A program made the position numbers and the translations under genes. A DNA stretch of 64,000 nucleotides, from the NCBI RefSeq assembly GCF_000757825.1, contig NZ_CP009451.1:4774001-4838000 (forward strand). The letters are read 5' to 3'. This stretch comes from Cedecea neteri. Lineage in GTDB: Bacteria; Pseudomonadota; Gammaproteobacteria; Enterobacterales; Enterobacteriaceae. A model generated the notes under the pieces. The model had not been told where the DNA came from and made no database searches. It worked only from the letters and a program-made list of their open reading frames with translations. Numbering within the stretch: position 1 is the first letter of the stretch; the number at the start of each line of letters is the position of its first letter. Below, piece after piece: positions 29,193 to 39,433 of this stretch.

Positions 29193-30584
29193 ATGTCACA
29201 GTCTCCCGTTACCGAGAAGTCTTCGGGCGCACTGATTACCGACTGGCGGCCGGAAGATCCGCAGTTCTGGCAGCAAAAGGGCCATCGCATCGCCCGCCGC
29301 AACCTGTGGATTTCCGTTCCCAGCCTGCTGCTGGCCTTCTGCGTCTGGATGCTGTTCAGCGCGGTGGCGGTGAATCTGAATAAAGTCGGCTTTGCTTTTA
29401 CCACCGACCAGCTGTTTATGCTCACGGCGTTACCTTCTGTTTCTGGGGCGCTGCTGCGCGTGCCGTATTCCTTCATGGTGCCGGTGTTTGGTGGTCGTCG
29501 CTGGACGGCGTTCAGCACGGGGATTTTGATTATTCCTTGCGTGTGGCTGGGCTTTGCCGTGCAGGACACCAGCACTTCGTTTAACACCTTCATTTGCATC
29601 TCGCTGCTGTGCGGCTTTGCCGGGGCGAACTTTGCTTCCAGCATGGCCAACATCAGCTTCTTCTTCCCGAAGGCAAAGCAGGGCGGCGCGCTGGGAATTA
29701 ACGGCGGGCTGGGCAATATGGGCGTCAGCGTGATGCAGCTGGTGGCCCCGCTGGTCATCTCCCTGTCGATGTTTGCCGTTTTCGGCGGCAAAGGCGTTGA
29801 GCAGGGCGACGGCACCATGCTGTTCCTTGAAAATGCCGCGTGGATTTGGGTGCCGTTCCTGGCCGTTTTCACCCTGGCGGCCTGGTTCGGGATGAACGAC
29901 CTTTCGGCGTCAAAAGCTTCCCTGCGTGAACAGCTGCCGGTGCTTAAGCGTGGGCATCTTTGGGTTCTCGGCCTGCTGTATCTGGCGACCTTTGGCTCGT
30001 TTATCGGCTTTTCCGCCGGGTTCGCGATGCTGTCTAAAACCCAATTCCCGGACGTGAACATTCTGCACTTTGCCTTCTTTGGCCCGCTGCTTGGCGCGCT
30101 GGCGCGTTCTGCCGGCGGGGCAATTTCTGACCGCCTGGGCGGCACGCGGGTCTCGCTGTATAACTTTATCCTGATGGCGATTTTCAGCGCGCTGCTGTTC
30201 ACCACGCTGCCGACCAACGGCCAGGGCGGCAACTTTATCGCCTTCTTCGGCGTGTTCCTGATGCTGTTCCTGACGGCCGGGCTGGGCAGCGGCTCCACCT
30301 TCCAGATGATCTCGGTGATTTTCCGCAAGCTGACGATGGACAGAGTGAAAGCCGCCGGCGGCAGCGATGAAGTCGCCATGCGCGAGGCCGCGACGGATAC
30401 TGCCGCAGCGCTGGGCTTTATCTCGGCTATTGGCGCGATTGGCGGATTCTTTATTCCTAAAGCCTTCGGCACGTCCCTGGCGCTCACCGGCTCTCCGGCC
30501 GGGGCGATGAAGCTTTTCCTCGTCTTTTATATTGTGTGTGTGGTTATCACCTGGGCCGTCTACGGCCGTAAATCCACACGCTAA
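29193..30584 (+). CDS. narK: Nitrate/nitrite transporter NarK
   Basis: A 463-residue, 12-helix major facilitator protein. The two nitrate signature motifs are visible: 'GFAGANFASSMANISFFFPKAKQGGALGINGG' (split: helix 5, then loop) and the later 'GLGSGSTFQMISVIF'. Arg89- and Arg305-type substrate residues fall in expected helices. It exchanges nitrate for nitrite across the inner membrane. GAGG lies before ATG 29193, giving the E. coli length. It is expressed under FNR and NarL and sits upstream of narG. Confidence 0.97.
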   Translation: MSQSPVTEKSSGALITDWRPEDPQFWQQKGHRIARRNLWISVPSLLLAFCVWMLFSAVAVNLNKVGFAFTTDQLFMLTALPSVSGALLRVPYSFMVPVFGGRRWTAFSTGILIIPCVWLGFAVQDTSTSFNTFICISLLCGFAGANFASSMANISFFFPKAKQGGALGINGGLGNMGVSVMQLVAPLVISLSMFAVFGGKGVEQGDGTMLFLENAAWIWVPFLAVFTLAAWFGMNDLSASKASLREQLPVLKRGHLWVLGLLYLATFGSFIGFSAGFAMLSKTQFPDVNILHFAFFGPLLGALARSAGGAISDRLGGTRVSLYNFILMAIFSALLFTTLPTNGQGGNFIAFFGVFLMLFLTAGLGSGSTFQMISVIFRKLTMDRVKAAGGSDEVAMREAATDTAAALGFISAIGAIGGFFIPKAFGTSLALTGSPAGAMKLFLVFYIVCVVITWAVYGRKSTR

Positions 30585-30610
30585 CGCTTTAACCTTTGGG
30601 TTATCCCTTT

Positions 30611-30636
30611 GCGCGGCTTCGGTCGCGCTTTTTTTT
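30611..30636 (+). terminator. Terminator after narK
   Basis: GCGCGGC-TTCG-GTCGCGC with a UUCG loop and a run of eight T lies 26 bases past the narK stop codon. Confidence 0.92.
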
Positions 30637-30671
30637 GCCCGCAGCCATTTTAGGGTCGGGAGCTCGTGGTC

Positions 30672-30678
30672 TACCCCT
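30672..30678 (+). promoter_or_regulatory. NarL-type heptamer upstream of narG
   Basis: TACCCCT matches the NarL heptamer. It lies about 150 bases ahead of the FNR site, the spacing at which E. coli narG needs DNA bending (IHF) to bring NarL to the promoter. No IHF site was identified with confidence. An inverted heptamer-like GGGGGTA lies near 30780. Confidence 0.55.
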
Positions 30679-30822
30679 TAATACCCTAACCGCGCATTTC
30701 TATAACCCCTCTCCGGCAAGTACTGCCATTTTCATATTTATATTCAGTAAGTTATGGAAATCTCAGGGATTACACTTTGGGGGTAGATGCCTGGGGCTGC
30801 CAGAAAACCACACCAGGAGCAG

Positions 30823-30836
30823 TTGATCGTCATCAA
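30823..30836 (+). promoter_or_regulatory. FNR site upstream of narG
   Basis: TTGATCGTCATCAA is a perfect match to the FNR consensus, 94 bases before the narG start codon. Confidence 0.92.
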
Positions 30837-30929
30837 AAATCCCACCCTTTCTAAGGGTTAACGTTTCGGGCATCAAGCAATGTCGATTTCACCAGAAGAG
30901 CCACCAGGCTCCACATCAGGAGTATCCCG

Positions 30930-33900
30930 ATGAGCAAGTTCCTCGACCGGTTTCGTTACTTCAAGCAGAAGGGAGAAACCTTTGCCAATGGACATGGCCA
31001 ACTACTCGATACCAACCGTGACTGGGAAGAAGGGTATCGCCAGCGTTGGCAGCATGACAAGGTTGTGCGTTCCACCCACGGTGTGAACTGCACCGGTTCC
31101 TGCAGCTGGAAGATTTATGTCAAAAGCGGCCTGGTAACCTGGGAAACCCAGCAAACTGACTACCCGCGTACCCGCCCGGATATGCCTAACCACGAGCCTC
31201 GCGGCTGCCCGCGCGGCGCAAGCTATTCCTGGTATCTCTACAGCGCCAACCGCCTGAAATACCCGCAGATGCGTAAACGCCTGATCAAGCTGTGGCGTGA
31301 AGCGAAAACGCAGCATAACGATCCGGTCGACGCCTGGGCATCTATCATTAACGATCCTGAAAAAGCAAAAAGCTACAAACAGGCCCGTGGGCGCGGAGGA
31401 TTTGTTCGTTCAAGCTGGGAAGAGGTTAACGAGCTGATTGCTGCCGCGAACGTCTACACCGCAAAAACCTACGGCCCGGACCGCATCACAGGCTTCTCGC
31501 CGATCCCTGCTATGTCGATGGTTTCTTACGCCGCGGGCACCCGTTACCTGTCGCTTATCGGCGGCACCTGCATGAGCTTCTACGACTGGTACTGCGACCT
31601 GCCGCCTGCGTCTCCGCAGACCTGGGGCGAACAGACTGACGTGCCTGAGTCTGCTGACTGGTACAACGCTGGCTACATCATTGCCTGGGGCTCCAACGTC
31701 CCGCAGACGCGTACCCCGGATGCCCACTTCTTCACCGAAGTTCGCTACAAAGGCACCAAGACCGTTGCCGTGACGCCGGACTATGCGGAAATCTCCAAGC
31801 TGTGCGACCAGTGGCTGGCGCCGAAGCAGGGGACGGATGCCGCGATGGCGATGGCGATGGGCCACGTCATGCTGCGCGAGTTCCACCTCGACAACCCTAG
31901 CCAGTACTTCACCGACTACGTTCGTCGCTACACCGATATGCCGATGCTGGTGACGCTGGAAGAGCGCGATGGATTCTATGCGCCAGCGAATTTGCTGCGT
32001 GCGGCAGACCTGGTCGACAGTCTTGGCCAGGAAAATAATCCGCAGTGGAAAACCGTTGCGCTGGCCGACCAGAGCGGTGAGCTGGTTGCGCCAAACGGTT
32101 CCATCGGCTTCCGCTGGGGCGAAAAAGGCAAGTGGAACCTCGAGCAGCGCGACGGCAGCACCGGGGAAGAAACCGCGCTGCGCCTGAGCCTGCTGGGCAG
32201 CCACGATGAAGTGGCCGAGGTAGGCTTCCCGTACTTTGGCGGTGAAAGCACCGAGCATTTCGACAACGTCAAACTTAAAGACGTGCTGCTGCATAAACTG
32301 CCGGTTAAACGCCTGCAGCTGGCGGACGGCTCAAGCGTGCTGGTGGCAACGGTTTACGATCTCACCCTGGCGAACTACGGCCTGGATCGCGGCCTGAACG
32401 ATGAAAACTGCGCCAGCAGCTACGACGAAATGAAGGCCTACACGCCGGCATGGGCCGAGCAGATTACCGGCGTACCTCGCCAGGATATCGTGCGGATTGC
32501 CCGTGAGTTTGCTGATAACGCAGACAAAACCCACGGCCGCTCGATGATTATCGTCGGTGCAGGGGTGAACCACTGGTTCCACATGGATATGGCCTATCGT
32601 GGGCTTATCAACATGCTTATCTTCTGCGGCAGCATCGGGCAGAGCGGCGGCGGCTGGGGCCACTACGTTGGTCAGGAAAAGCTGCGCCCGCAGACCGGCT
32701 GGATGCCGCTGGCATTCGCCCTCGACTGGCAGCGCCCGCCGCGCCACATGAACAGCACATCCTACTTCTATAACCACTCCAGCCAGTGGCGCTACGAGAC
32801 GGTCACGGCGGACGAATTCCTGTCGCCGCTGGCGGATAAATCCCGCTATACCGGCCACCTGATTGACTTCAACGTGCGCGCCGAACGTATGGGCTGGCTG
32901 CCGTCTGCGCCGCAGCTTGGGACCAATCCGCTGCGCATTGCTGACCGGGCGAAAGAGGCCGGGATGTCGCCGGTAGATTACACCGTCGATCAGCTTAAAT
33001 CTGGCGGCATTCGTTTTGCGGCAGAGCAGCCGGACTCCGGCTATAACCACCCGCGCAATATGTTTATCTGGCGCTCCAACCTGCTGGGTTCTTCCGGGAA
33101 GGGGCATGAGTTCATGCTCAAATACCTGCTGGGCACCGAGCACGGTATTCAGGGCAAAGACCTGGGCCAGGAAGGCGGGCTGATGCCGGAAGAGGTCGAA
33201 TGGGTCGATAACGGCCTGGACGGCAAGCTGGATCTGGTGGTTACCCTGGACTTCCGCCTGTCGAGCACCTGTTTGTATTCCGACATCGTGCTGCCGACCG
33301 CCACCTGGTATGAGAAAGAGGATCTGAATACCTCGGATATGCATCCGTTTATTCACCCGTTCTCCGCCGCCGTAGATCCTTGCTGGGAGTCGAAAAGCGA
33401 CTGGGAAATCTACAAAGGGATCGCGAAGAAATTCTCAGAAGTTTGCGTCGGCCACCTCGGGAAAGAAACCGATGTTGTGACGCTGCCGATTCAGCATGAT
33501 TCCGCCGCCGAACTGGCTCAGCCGTACGGCGTCATGGACTGGAAGAAAGGCGAATGCGACCTGATCCCAGGCAAAACCGCGCCGCACATTATTGCCGTTG
33601 AGCGCGACTATCCGTCGACGTATGAACGCTTTACCTCCGTGGGACCGCTGCTGGAGAAAATGGGCAACGGCGGGAAAGGCATCAGCTGGAATACCGAGAA
33701 AGAAGTCGAGTTCCTGCGCAAGCTCAATTACGTGAAGACCGACGGCCCGGCCAAAGGCCAGCCGATGATCAACACGGCGATTGACGCTGCCGAAATGGTG
33801 CTTAGCCTTGCGCCTGAAACCAACGGCCAGGTGGCGGTGAAAGCCTGGGCCGCGCTCGGGGAATTTACCGGCCGCGACCACACGCACCTCGCGCGACCAA

Positions 33901-34676
33901 AAGAAGAAGAGAAGATTCGCTTCCGCGATATTCAGGTTCAGCCGCGCAAAATCATCTCAAGCCCGACCTGGTCCGGCCTGGAAGATGAGCATGTGTCCTA
34001 CAACGCCGGGTATACCAACGTTCATGAGCTGATCCCGTGGCGTACCCTGTCCGGCCGCCAGCAGCTGTATCAGGATCACCAGTGGATGCGCGACTTTGGC
34101 GAGAGCCTGGTGGTGTACCGCCCGCCAATTGATACCCGTTCCGTGGACGGCATGATGGGCCACAAGTCCAACGGCAACCCGGAAAAAGCGCTTAACTTCC
34201 TGACGCCGCACCAGAAGTGGGGCATCCACTCCACCTACAGCGACAACCTGTTGATGCTGACGCTGGGGCGCGGGGGGCCGATCATCTGGCTGTGCGAAGC
34301 CGATGCGAAAGAGATAGGTATTGCCGATAACGACTGGGTTGAAGTGTTTAACAAAAACGGCGCGCTGACGGCGCGGGCGGTGGTGAGCCAGCGCGTCCCG
34401 GCCGGGATGACCATGATGTACCACGCGCAGGAACGCATCATGAACCTGCCGGGCTCTGAAATTACCGGCCAGCGCGGCGGTATTCATAACTCGGTCACCC
34501 GTATCACGCTGAAGCCGACCCATATGATTGGGGGCTACGCGCAGCTGGCTTACAGCTTTAACTATTACGGTACTGTCGGTTCTAACCGCGATGAATTCGT
34601 GGTGGTTCGGAAGATGAAAGACATTAACTGGTTAGACGGCGAAGGCAATGACCAGGTACAGGAGAGCGTAAAATGA
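30930..34676 (+). CDS. narG: Nitrate reductase A, alpha subunit
   Basis: A 1248-residue molybdenum (bis-MGD) subunit reducing nitrate to nitrite on the cytoplasmic face. The FS0 iron-sulfur cluster ligands are visible as His50, Cys54 and Cys58 in 'STHGVNCTGSCSW', with Cys93 in 'PRGCPRG'. The N-terminus 'DRFRYFKQ' resembles a remnant twin-arginine signal, as in E. coli. The stop overlaps the narH start by four bases. Expression depends on the FNR and NarL sites upstream. Confidence 0.98.
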   Translation: MSKFLDRFRYFKQKGETFANGHGQLLDTNRDWEEGYRQRWQHDKVVRSTHGVNCTGSCSWKIYVKSGLVTWETQQTDYPRTRPDMPNHEPRGCPRGASYSWYLYSANRLKYPQMRKRLIKLWREAKTQHNDPVDAWASIINDPEKAKSYKQARGRGGFVRSSWEEVNELIAAANVYTAKTYGPDRITGFSPIPAMSMVSYAAGTRYLSLIGGTCMSFYDWYCDLPPASPQTWGEQTDVPESADWYNAGYIIAWGSNVPQTRTPDAHFFTEVRYKGTKTVAVTPDYAEISKLCDQWLAPKQGTDAAMAMAMGHVMLREFHLDNPSQYFTDYVRRYTDMPMLVTLEERDGFYAPANLLRAADLVDSLGQENNPQWKTVALADQSGELVAPNGSIGFRWGEKGKWNLEQRDGSTGEETALRLSLLGSHDEVAEVGFPYFGGESTEHFDNVKLKDVLLHKLPVKRLQLADGSSVLVATVYDLTLANYGLDRGLNDENCASSYDEMKAYTPAWAEQITGVPRQDIVRIAREFADNADKTHGRSMIIVGAGVNHWFHMDMAYRGLINMLIFCGSIGQSGGGWGHYVGQEKLRPQTGWMPLAFALDWQRPPRHMNSTSYFYNHSSQWRYETVTADEFLSPLADKSRYTGHLIDFNVRAERMGWLPSAPQLGTNPLRIADRAKEAGMSPVDYTVDQLKSGGIRFAAEQPDSGYNHPRNMFIWRSNLLGSSGKGHEFMLKYLLGTEHGIQGKDLGQEGGLMPEEVEWVDNGLDGKLDLVVTLDFRLSSTCLYSDIVLPTATWYEKEDLNTSDMHPFIHPFSAAVDPCWESKSDWEIYKGIAKKFSEVCVGHLGKETDVVTLPIQHDSAAELAQPYGVMDWKKGECDLIPGKTAPHIIAVERDYPSTYERFTSVGPLLEKMGNGGKGISWNTEKEVEFLRKLNYVKTDGPAKGQPMINTAIDAAEMVLSLAPETNGQVAVKAWAALGEFTGRDHTHLARPKEEEKIRFRDIQVQPRKIISSPTWSGLEDEHVSYNAGYTNVHELIPWRTLSGRQQLYQDHQWMRDFGESLVVYRPPIDTRSVDGMMGHKSNGNPEKALNFLTPHQKWGIHSTYSDNLLMLTLGRGGPIIWLCEADAKEIGIADNDWVEVFNKNGALTARAVVSQRVPAGMTMMYHAQERIMNLPGSEITGQRGGIHNSVTRITLKPTHMIGGYAQLAYSFNYYGTVGSNRDEFVVVRKMKDINWLDGEGNDQVQESVK

Positions 34677-36211
34677 AAATTCGTTCACAAATTGGCATGG
34701 TGCTGAATCTGGATAAATGCATCGGCTGCCATACCTGCTCGGTGACCTGCAAAAACGTCTGGACCAGCCGCGAAGGAACGGAATACGCGTGGTTTAACAA
34801 CGTGGAAACCAAGCCGGGCCTCGGCTACCCGACTGACTGGGAAAACCAGGAGAAATGGAAGGGCGGCTGGATCCGCAAAATCAACGGCAAGCTGCAGCCT
34901 CGCATGGGGAACCGCGCGATGCTGCTGGGTAAAATCTTTGCTAACCCGCATTTACCGGGCATTGATGATTATTACGAGCCGTTCGACTACGACTACCAGA
35001 ACCTGCACACCGCGCCGGAAGGCAGCAAAGCGCAGCCGGTGGCTCGCCCTCGCTCGCTGATTACCGGCAAGCGAATGAACAAAATCGAAGCGGGCCCGAA
35101 CTGGGAAGAGCTGCTTGGCGGAGAATTTGAAAAACGCGCGCAGGACCAGAACTTCGTCAACATGCAAAAGGCGATGTACGGCCAGTTCGAAAACACCTTC
35201 ATGATGTACCTGCCGCGCCTGTGCGAGCACTGCCTGAACCCGGCCTGCGTGGCGACCTGCCCGAGCGGGGCTATCTACAAGCGTGAGGAAGACGGGATTG
35301 TCCTGATTGACCAGGATAAATGCCGTGGCTGGCGGATGTGTATCACCGGCTGCCCGTACAAAAAAATCTACTTCAACTGGAAAAGCGGCAAGTCAGAGAA
35401 GTGCATCTTCTGCTACCCGCGCATTGAAGCCGGGATGCCAACGGTATGTTCCGAAACCTGCGTAGGGCGTATTCGCTACCTCGGCGTGCTGCTGTATGAC
35501 GCCGATGCGATTGAGCAGGCGGCAAGCACGGAAAACGAGAAAGACCTGTATCAGCGTCAGCTGGACGTGTTCCTCGATCCGAACGATCCGGCGGTCATTG
35601 AGCAGGCGCTGAAAGACGGCATTCCTCAGGGCGTGATCGCGGCTGCGCAGCAGTCTCCGGTTTACAAAATGGCGATGGACTGGAAGCTGGCGCTGCCGCT
35701 GCACCCGGAATATCGCACGTTGCCGATGGTCTGGTATGTGCCGCCGCTGTCGCCGATTCAGTCCGCAAGCGATGCTGGCCAGCTGCCGCATACCGGTATT
35801 TTGCCTGACGTCGAAAGCCTGCGTATTCCGGTTGAGTACTTAGCCAACCTGCTGACCGCCGGGGACACGGCACCGGTACTGCTGGCGCTGAAACGCATGA
35901 TGGCGATGCGTCACTACAAACGTGCCGAAACGGTTGAAGGCGTTGTGGATACCCGCGCGCTGGAAGAAGTGGGATTAACCGAAGCTCAGGCTCAGGAGAT
36001 GTACCGTTACCTGGCTATCGCGAACTACGAAGATCGCTTTGTGGTGCCGACCAGCCACCGCGAGCTTGCGGCAGAGACCTTCCCTGAGCACAGCGGCTGC
36101 GGCTTTAGCTTCGGCGACGGCTGCCACGGGAGCGACACTAAATTCAATCTGTTCAACAGCCGCCGGATTGACGCTATCGACGTCTCAAGCAAAACGGAGC
36201 CGCACCCATGA
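34673..36211 (+). CDS. narH: Nitrate reductase A, beta subunit
   Basis: A 512-residue electron-transfer subunit carrying one 3Fe-4S and three 4Fe-4S clusters. Cysteine groups are seen in 'CIGCHTCSVTC', 'CEHCLNPACVATCPSG', 'CRGWRMCITGCPYK' and 'CIFCYPRIEAGMPTVCSETC'. The Trp in the third group replaces a cysteine and marks the 3Fe-4S site. It passes electrons from NarI haems to NarG. It overlaps narG and narJ by four bases on each side. Confidence 0.98.
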   Translation: MKIRSQIGMVLNLDKCIGCHTCSVTCKNVWTSREGTEYAWFNNVETKPGLGYPTDWENQEKWKGGWIRKINGKLQPRMGNRAMLLGKIFANPHLPGIDDYYEPFDYDYQNLHTAPEGSKAQPVARPRSLITGKRMNKIEAGPNWEELLGGEFEKRAQDQNFVNMQKAMYGQFENTFMMYLPRLCEHCLNPACVATCPSGAIYKREEDGIVLIDQDKCRGWRMCITGCPYKKIYFNWKSGKSEKCIFCYPRIEAGMPTVCSETCVGRIRYLGVLLYDADAIEQAASTENEKDLYQRQLDVFLDPNDPAVIEQALKDGIPQGVIAAAQQSPVYKMAMDWKLALPLHPEYRTLPMVWYVPPLSPIQSASDAGQLPHTGILPDVESLRIPVEYLANLLTAGDTAPVLLALKRMMAMRHYKRAETVEGVVDTRALEEVGLTEAQAQEMYRYLAIANYEDRFVVPTSHRELAAETFPEHSGCGFSFGDGCHGSDTKFNLFNSRRIDAIDVSSKTEPHP

Positions 36212-36912
36212 TTGAATTGCTGATTATCTCCCGCCTGCTGGAGTATCCGGACTCTGCCCTGTGGCAGCATCACCAGGAACTTCATGAAGCCCTTGCGCAG
36301 AGCGAAACATTGACGGGCGAGCAGCGTGTCGCCCTGAAAGGATTCATCGATTCGCTGTGCCGCCGTGAGCTGCTGGATGCGCAATCAAGCTACAGCGAAC
36401 TGTTCGATCGCGGCCGGGCAACGTCGCTGCTGCTGTTCGAACACGTTCACGGTGAATCGCGCGATCGTGGTCAGGCGATGGTTAACCTGATGAACCAGTA
36501 TCAGCAGGCGGGGCTGGAAATAGACAGCCACGAGCTGCCGGACCATCTGCCGCTGTACCTGGAATATCTGTCCCAGCGCACGCGGGCAGAAGCACAGGGC
36601 GGGCTGCAGGACATCGCGCCAATCCTTGCCCTGCTCAGCGCCCGTCTGAAGCAGCGTGAAAGCGACTATGCGCTGCTGTTCGACCTGCTGATTGCCCTTT
36701 CTGAAAGCAGCGTCAGCGTGGAGACCGTCCGCCAGCAGATTGCTAATGAAGCACGTGATGACACCCCGCAGGCGCTGGACGCAGTGTGGGAAGAGGAGCA
36801 GGTGAAATTTATGGCCGATGACAGCTGTGGAGAGACTGAAATTACCGCGCACCAGCGTCGTTTTGCCGGGGCGGTGGCTCCGCAGTACCTGAATATAGCA
36901 GGAGGGAAATAA
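36208..36912 (+). CDS. narJ: Nitrate reductase maturation chaperone NarJ
   Basis: A 234-residue, all-helical cytosolic chaperone of the TorD/NarJ type. It binds the NarG N-terminus and is needed for molybdenum cofactor insertion and membrane assembly; it is not part of the final enzyme. The family segment '[20 protein letters not shown]' (helix around residues 74-93) is present. It overlaps narH by four bases and narI by one (TAATG). Confidence 0.97.
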   Translation: MIELLIISRLLEYPDSALWQHHQELHEALAQSETLTGEQRVALKGFIDSLCRRELLDAQSSYSELFDRGRATSLLLFEHVHGESRDRGQAMVNLMNQYQQAGLEIDSHELPDHLPLYLEYLSQRTRAEAQGGLQDIAPILALLSARLKQRESDYALLFDLLIALSESSVSVETVRQQIANEARDDTPQALDAVWEEEQVKFMADDSCGETEITAHQRRFAGAVAPQYLNIAGGK

Positions 36913-37589
36913 TGCATTTTCTCAACGTCTTCTTCTTTGATATCTATCCGTACCTTTGCGGCGCCGTTTTCCTCATTGGCAGCTGGCTTCGCTATGACTA
37001 CGGGCAGTACACCTGGCGGGCAGCTTCCAGCCAGATGCTGGATCGCAAAGGCATGAATCTGGCTTCAAACCTGTTTCACCTTGGGATTCTCGGTATTTTT
37101 GCCGGGCACTTCCTCGGTATGCTGACGCCGCACTGGATGTACGAGTCGTTTTTACCGCTGGAAATTAAACAGAAAATGGCCATGTTTGCTGGCGGTGCCA
37201 GCGGCGTGATGACGCTGGTGGGCGGCCTGCTGCTGCTGAAGCGCCGCCTGTTCAGCCCGCGCATTCGTGCCACCACCACCGGGGCCGATATTCTGATCCT
37301 GAGCCTGCTGATGGTCCAGTGCGCGCTGGGTCTGGGCACCATTCCGTTCTCCGCTCAGCATATGGACGGCAGCGAAATGATGAAACTGGTGAACTGGGCG
37401 CAGCACGTGGTGACCTTCCGCGGCGGTGCTTCGGAGTACCTGGACGGCGTGGCGTTTATCTTCCGTGTGCACCTGGTGCTGGGAATGACGCTGTTCCTGC
37501 TGTTCCCGTTCTCCCGCCTGGTGCATATCTGGAGCGCGCCGGTAGAGTACCTGACGCGCAAATACCAGATTGTTCGCGCCCGCCGCTAG
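36912..37589 (+). CDS. narI: Nitrate reductase A, gamma (cytochrome b) subunit
   Basis: A 225-residue membrane subunit with five helices and two b-haems that oxidises quinol. Histidine ligands occur in helix 2 ('[16 protein letters not shown]', two His) and helix 5 region ('[12 protein letters not shown]' and '[11 protein letters not shown]'). It anchors NarGH to the membrane and ends the operon before a strong terminator. Confidence 0.97.
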   Translation: MHFLNVFFFDIYPYLCGAVFLIGSWLRYDYGQYTWRAASSQMLDRKGMNLASNLFHLGILGIFAGHFLGMLTPHWMYESFLPLEIKQKMAMFAGGASGVMTLVGGLLLLKRRLFSPRIRATTTGADILILSLLMVQCALGLGTIPFSAQHMDGSEMMKLVNWAQHVVTFRGGASEYLDGVAFIFRVHLVLGMTLFLLFPFSRLVHIWSAPVEYLTRKYQIVRARR

Positions 37590-37606
37590 TCCTTCTGCAT
37601 CATCTT

Positions 37607-37633
37607 AAGCCCGGTTCATGCCGGGCTTTTTTT
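37607..37633 (+). terminator. Terminator of narGHJI
   Basis: AAGCCCGG-TTCATG-CCGGGCTT followed by TTTTT lies 18 bases after the narI stop codon and ends the conserved nar block before the arsenic genes. Confidence 0.93.
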
Positions 37634-37644
37634 ACAGAAAACAA

Positions 37645-37683
37645 ATTCGTTTTTTCGAATATGTATATTGACTTTATCGGCCT
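37645..37683 (+). promoter_or_regulatory. Putative ArsR operator and promoter of arsR
   Basis: The 19-base ATTCGTTTTTTCGAATATG (37645-37663) is almost identical to a second copy upstream of arsB. It abuts a possible promoter with TTGACT (37668-37673) and a -10 TACTAT 16 bases on (from about 37690). The arrangement fits ArsR blocking its own promoter until As(III) releases it. Operator identity is inferred from repetition and position. Confidence 0.7.
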
Positions 37684-37722
37684 GAGTTTTACTATGGCGG
37701 AGTTCATTCACAGGACTCAATC

Positions 37723-38064
37723 ATGACTGCGTTAACGCCATTACAGCTTTTTAAACACCTTTCTGAAGAGACCCGGCTTTCAATCACCCTGCTGCTTAGG
37801 GCGAAAAGCGAGCTTTGCGTCTGTGAGCTGACCGCCGTGCTGGATCAGCCGCAGCCTAAAGTTTCCCGACATCTGGCTATGCTGCGCGAGGGCGGTTTGC
37901 TGCAGGACAGAAGAGAGGGGAAATGGATTTACTACCGACTCTCGCCCCATATGCCTGCGTGGGCGGCGGCGGTCATTGAGCAAGCCTGGCAAAGCCAGGG
38001 GCATGAAATGCTGGAACGTTTGAAACGCATAGAAGCGAGCGGGTCGATGACGCTTTGTCAGTAA
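37723..38064 (+). CDS. arsR: Arsenite-responsive repressor ArsR
   Basis: A 113-residue winged-helix protein of the ArsR/SmtB family. The As(III)-binding motif is 'ELCVCEL' with Cys32 and Cys34 at the start of the recognition helix, followed by 'QPKVSRHLAMLREGGLL'. It releases DNA upon arsenite binding. It leads the plus-strand ars genes; a separate operator-like copy sits between arsR and arsB. Confidence 0.96.
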   Translation: MTALTPLQLFKHLSEETRLSITLLLRAKSELCVCELTAVLDQPQPKVSRHLAMLREGGLLQDRREGKWIYYRLSPHMPAWAAAVIEQAWQSQGHEMLERLKRIEASGSMTLCQ

Positions 38065-38082
38065 AAAAATTTAACTAAACAC

Positions 38083-38101
38083 ATTCGTTTTTTCGCATAT
38101 G
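38083..38101 (+). promoter_or_regulatory. Second ArsR-operator-like sequence, upstream of arsB
   Basis: ATTCGTTTTTTCGCATATG differs at one base from the sequence upstream of arsR. It lies 19 bases after the arsR stop codon and about 33 before the arsB start, suggesting an additional ArsR-controlled promoter or an internal roadblock. Confidence 0.7.
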
Positions 38102-38133
38102 AATTTTGCAATGTTAATGGGGACTGAGTGCAT

Positions 38134-39423
38134 ATGTTTTTAGCAGGGGCAATATTTCTTCTCACCATTGTGCTGGTTATCTGGCAGCCGCGCGGGCTGG
38201 GAATAGGCTGGAGCGCGATGCTGGGGGCCGGACTGGCGTTAGCCACCGGCGTGGTTCAGGTGGCCGATATTTCCGTCGTGTGGGCGATCGTCTGGAACGC
38301 TACCGCGACGTTTATCGCGGTGATTATTATCAGTCTGCTGCTGGACGAGTCGGGCTTTTTTGAATGGGCGGCGCTGCACGTTGCCCGCTGGGGAAAAGGG
38401 CATGGGCGGCTGCTGTTTACCTGGATTGTGCTGCTTGGCGCAACCGTGGCGGCGCTGTTTGCGAATGACGGTGCGGCGCTTATTCTGACGCCGATTGTTA
38501 TCGCCATGCTGCTGGCGCTGGGTTTCAGCCCTGGCGCTACGCTAGCGTTTGTGATGGCCGCGGGTTTTATCGCCGACACCGCAAGCCTGCCGCTTATCGT
38601 CTCAAACCTGGTCAACATCGTCTCCGCCGACTTCTTCCAGATTGGGTTCAGCGAATACGCATCGGTGATGGTGCCGGTCAATCTCGCGGCGATAGCGGCG
38701 ACGCTTGCCATGCTGCATCTGTTTTTCCGCAAAGATATTCCACGGGTCTACGACCTTGGGCTGCTGAAAACGCCGGCCAGCGTCATCAAAGATCCGGCTA
38801 CGTTTAAGGCGGGTTGGATCGTACTTGTGCTGTTGCTGGTGGGTTTTTTTGCCCTGGAGCCGCTGGGGATCCCGGTCAGCGCGATTGCCGCAGTAGGGGC
38901 TCTGATTTTGCTGGCGGTGGCGAAAAAAGGGCATGCGATTAATACCGGTAAGGTTCTGCGCGGAGCGCCCTGGCAGATTGTTGTTTTCTCGCTGGGGATG
39001 TACCTGGTGGTTTATGGCCTGCGTAATGCAGGTTTGACGGGGCAGCTTTCCGGCGTCCTGAGCACCCTGGCCGGGCAGGGACTGTGGACGGCGACGCTGG
39101 GCACGGGTTTTATCACGGCGTTCCTGTCGTCCGTGATGAACAATATGCCCACGGTGCTGGTCGGGGCCTTATCCATTGAGGGCAGCAGCGCGGGCGGCGT
39201 TATCAAAGAGGCGATGATTTACGCCAACGTTATCGGCTGCGATCTTGGCCCTAAAATCACGCCGATCGGCAGTCTGGCTACGCTGCTGTGGCTGCACGTT
39301 CTTGCCCGGAAAAAGCTGACTATCGGCTGGGGCTACTACTTCCGCACCGGTATTGTGATGACCATTCCAGTGCTGCTGGTGACGCTGGCCGCGCTTGCCA
39401 TGCGTCTCTCTTTCTCTCACTGA
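38134..39423 (+). CDS. arsB: Arsenite efflux permease ArsB
   Basis: A 429-residue inner-membrane protein with about 12 helices, very like the E. coli pump ('[18 protein letters not shown]', '[20 protein letters not shown]'). It exports As(III) and Sb(III) with the proton gradient, or with ATP if joined by ArsA, which is encoded nearby on the other strand. I chose ATG 38134, matching the E. coli start; an in-frame GTG at 38128 with GGGG upstream is possible. arsC follows after 10 bases. Confidence 0.96.
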   Translation: MFLAGAIFLLTIVLVIWQPRGLGIGWSAMLGAGLALATGVVQVADISVVWAIVWNATATFIAVIIISLLLDESGFFEWAALHVARWGKGHGRLLFTWIVLLGATVAALFANDGAALILTPIVIAMLLALGFSPGATLAFVMAAGFIADTASLPLIVSNLVNIVSADFFQIGFSEYASVMVPVNLAAIAATLAMLHLFFRKDIPRVYDLGLLKTPASVIKDPATFKAGWIVLVLLLVGFFALEPLGIPVSAIAAVGALILLAVAKKGHAINTGKVLRGAPWQIVVFSLGMYLVVYGLRNAGLTGQLSGVLSTLAGQGLWTATLGTGFITAFLSSVMNNMPTVLVGALSIEGSSAGGVIKEAMIYANVIGCDLGPKITPIGSLATLLWLHVLARKKLTIGWGYYFRTGIVMTIPVLLVTLAALAMRLSFSH

Positions 39424-39433
39424 GCCACCGACG

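Noticed and set aside
29066..30487. 473-codon frame antisense to narK
   Set aside because: Entirely opposite narK, rich in Ser, Pro and Lys as a mirror of hydrophobic codons; narK is the real gene.
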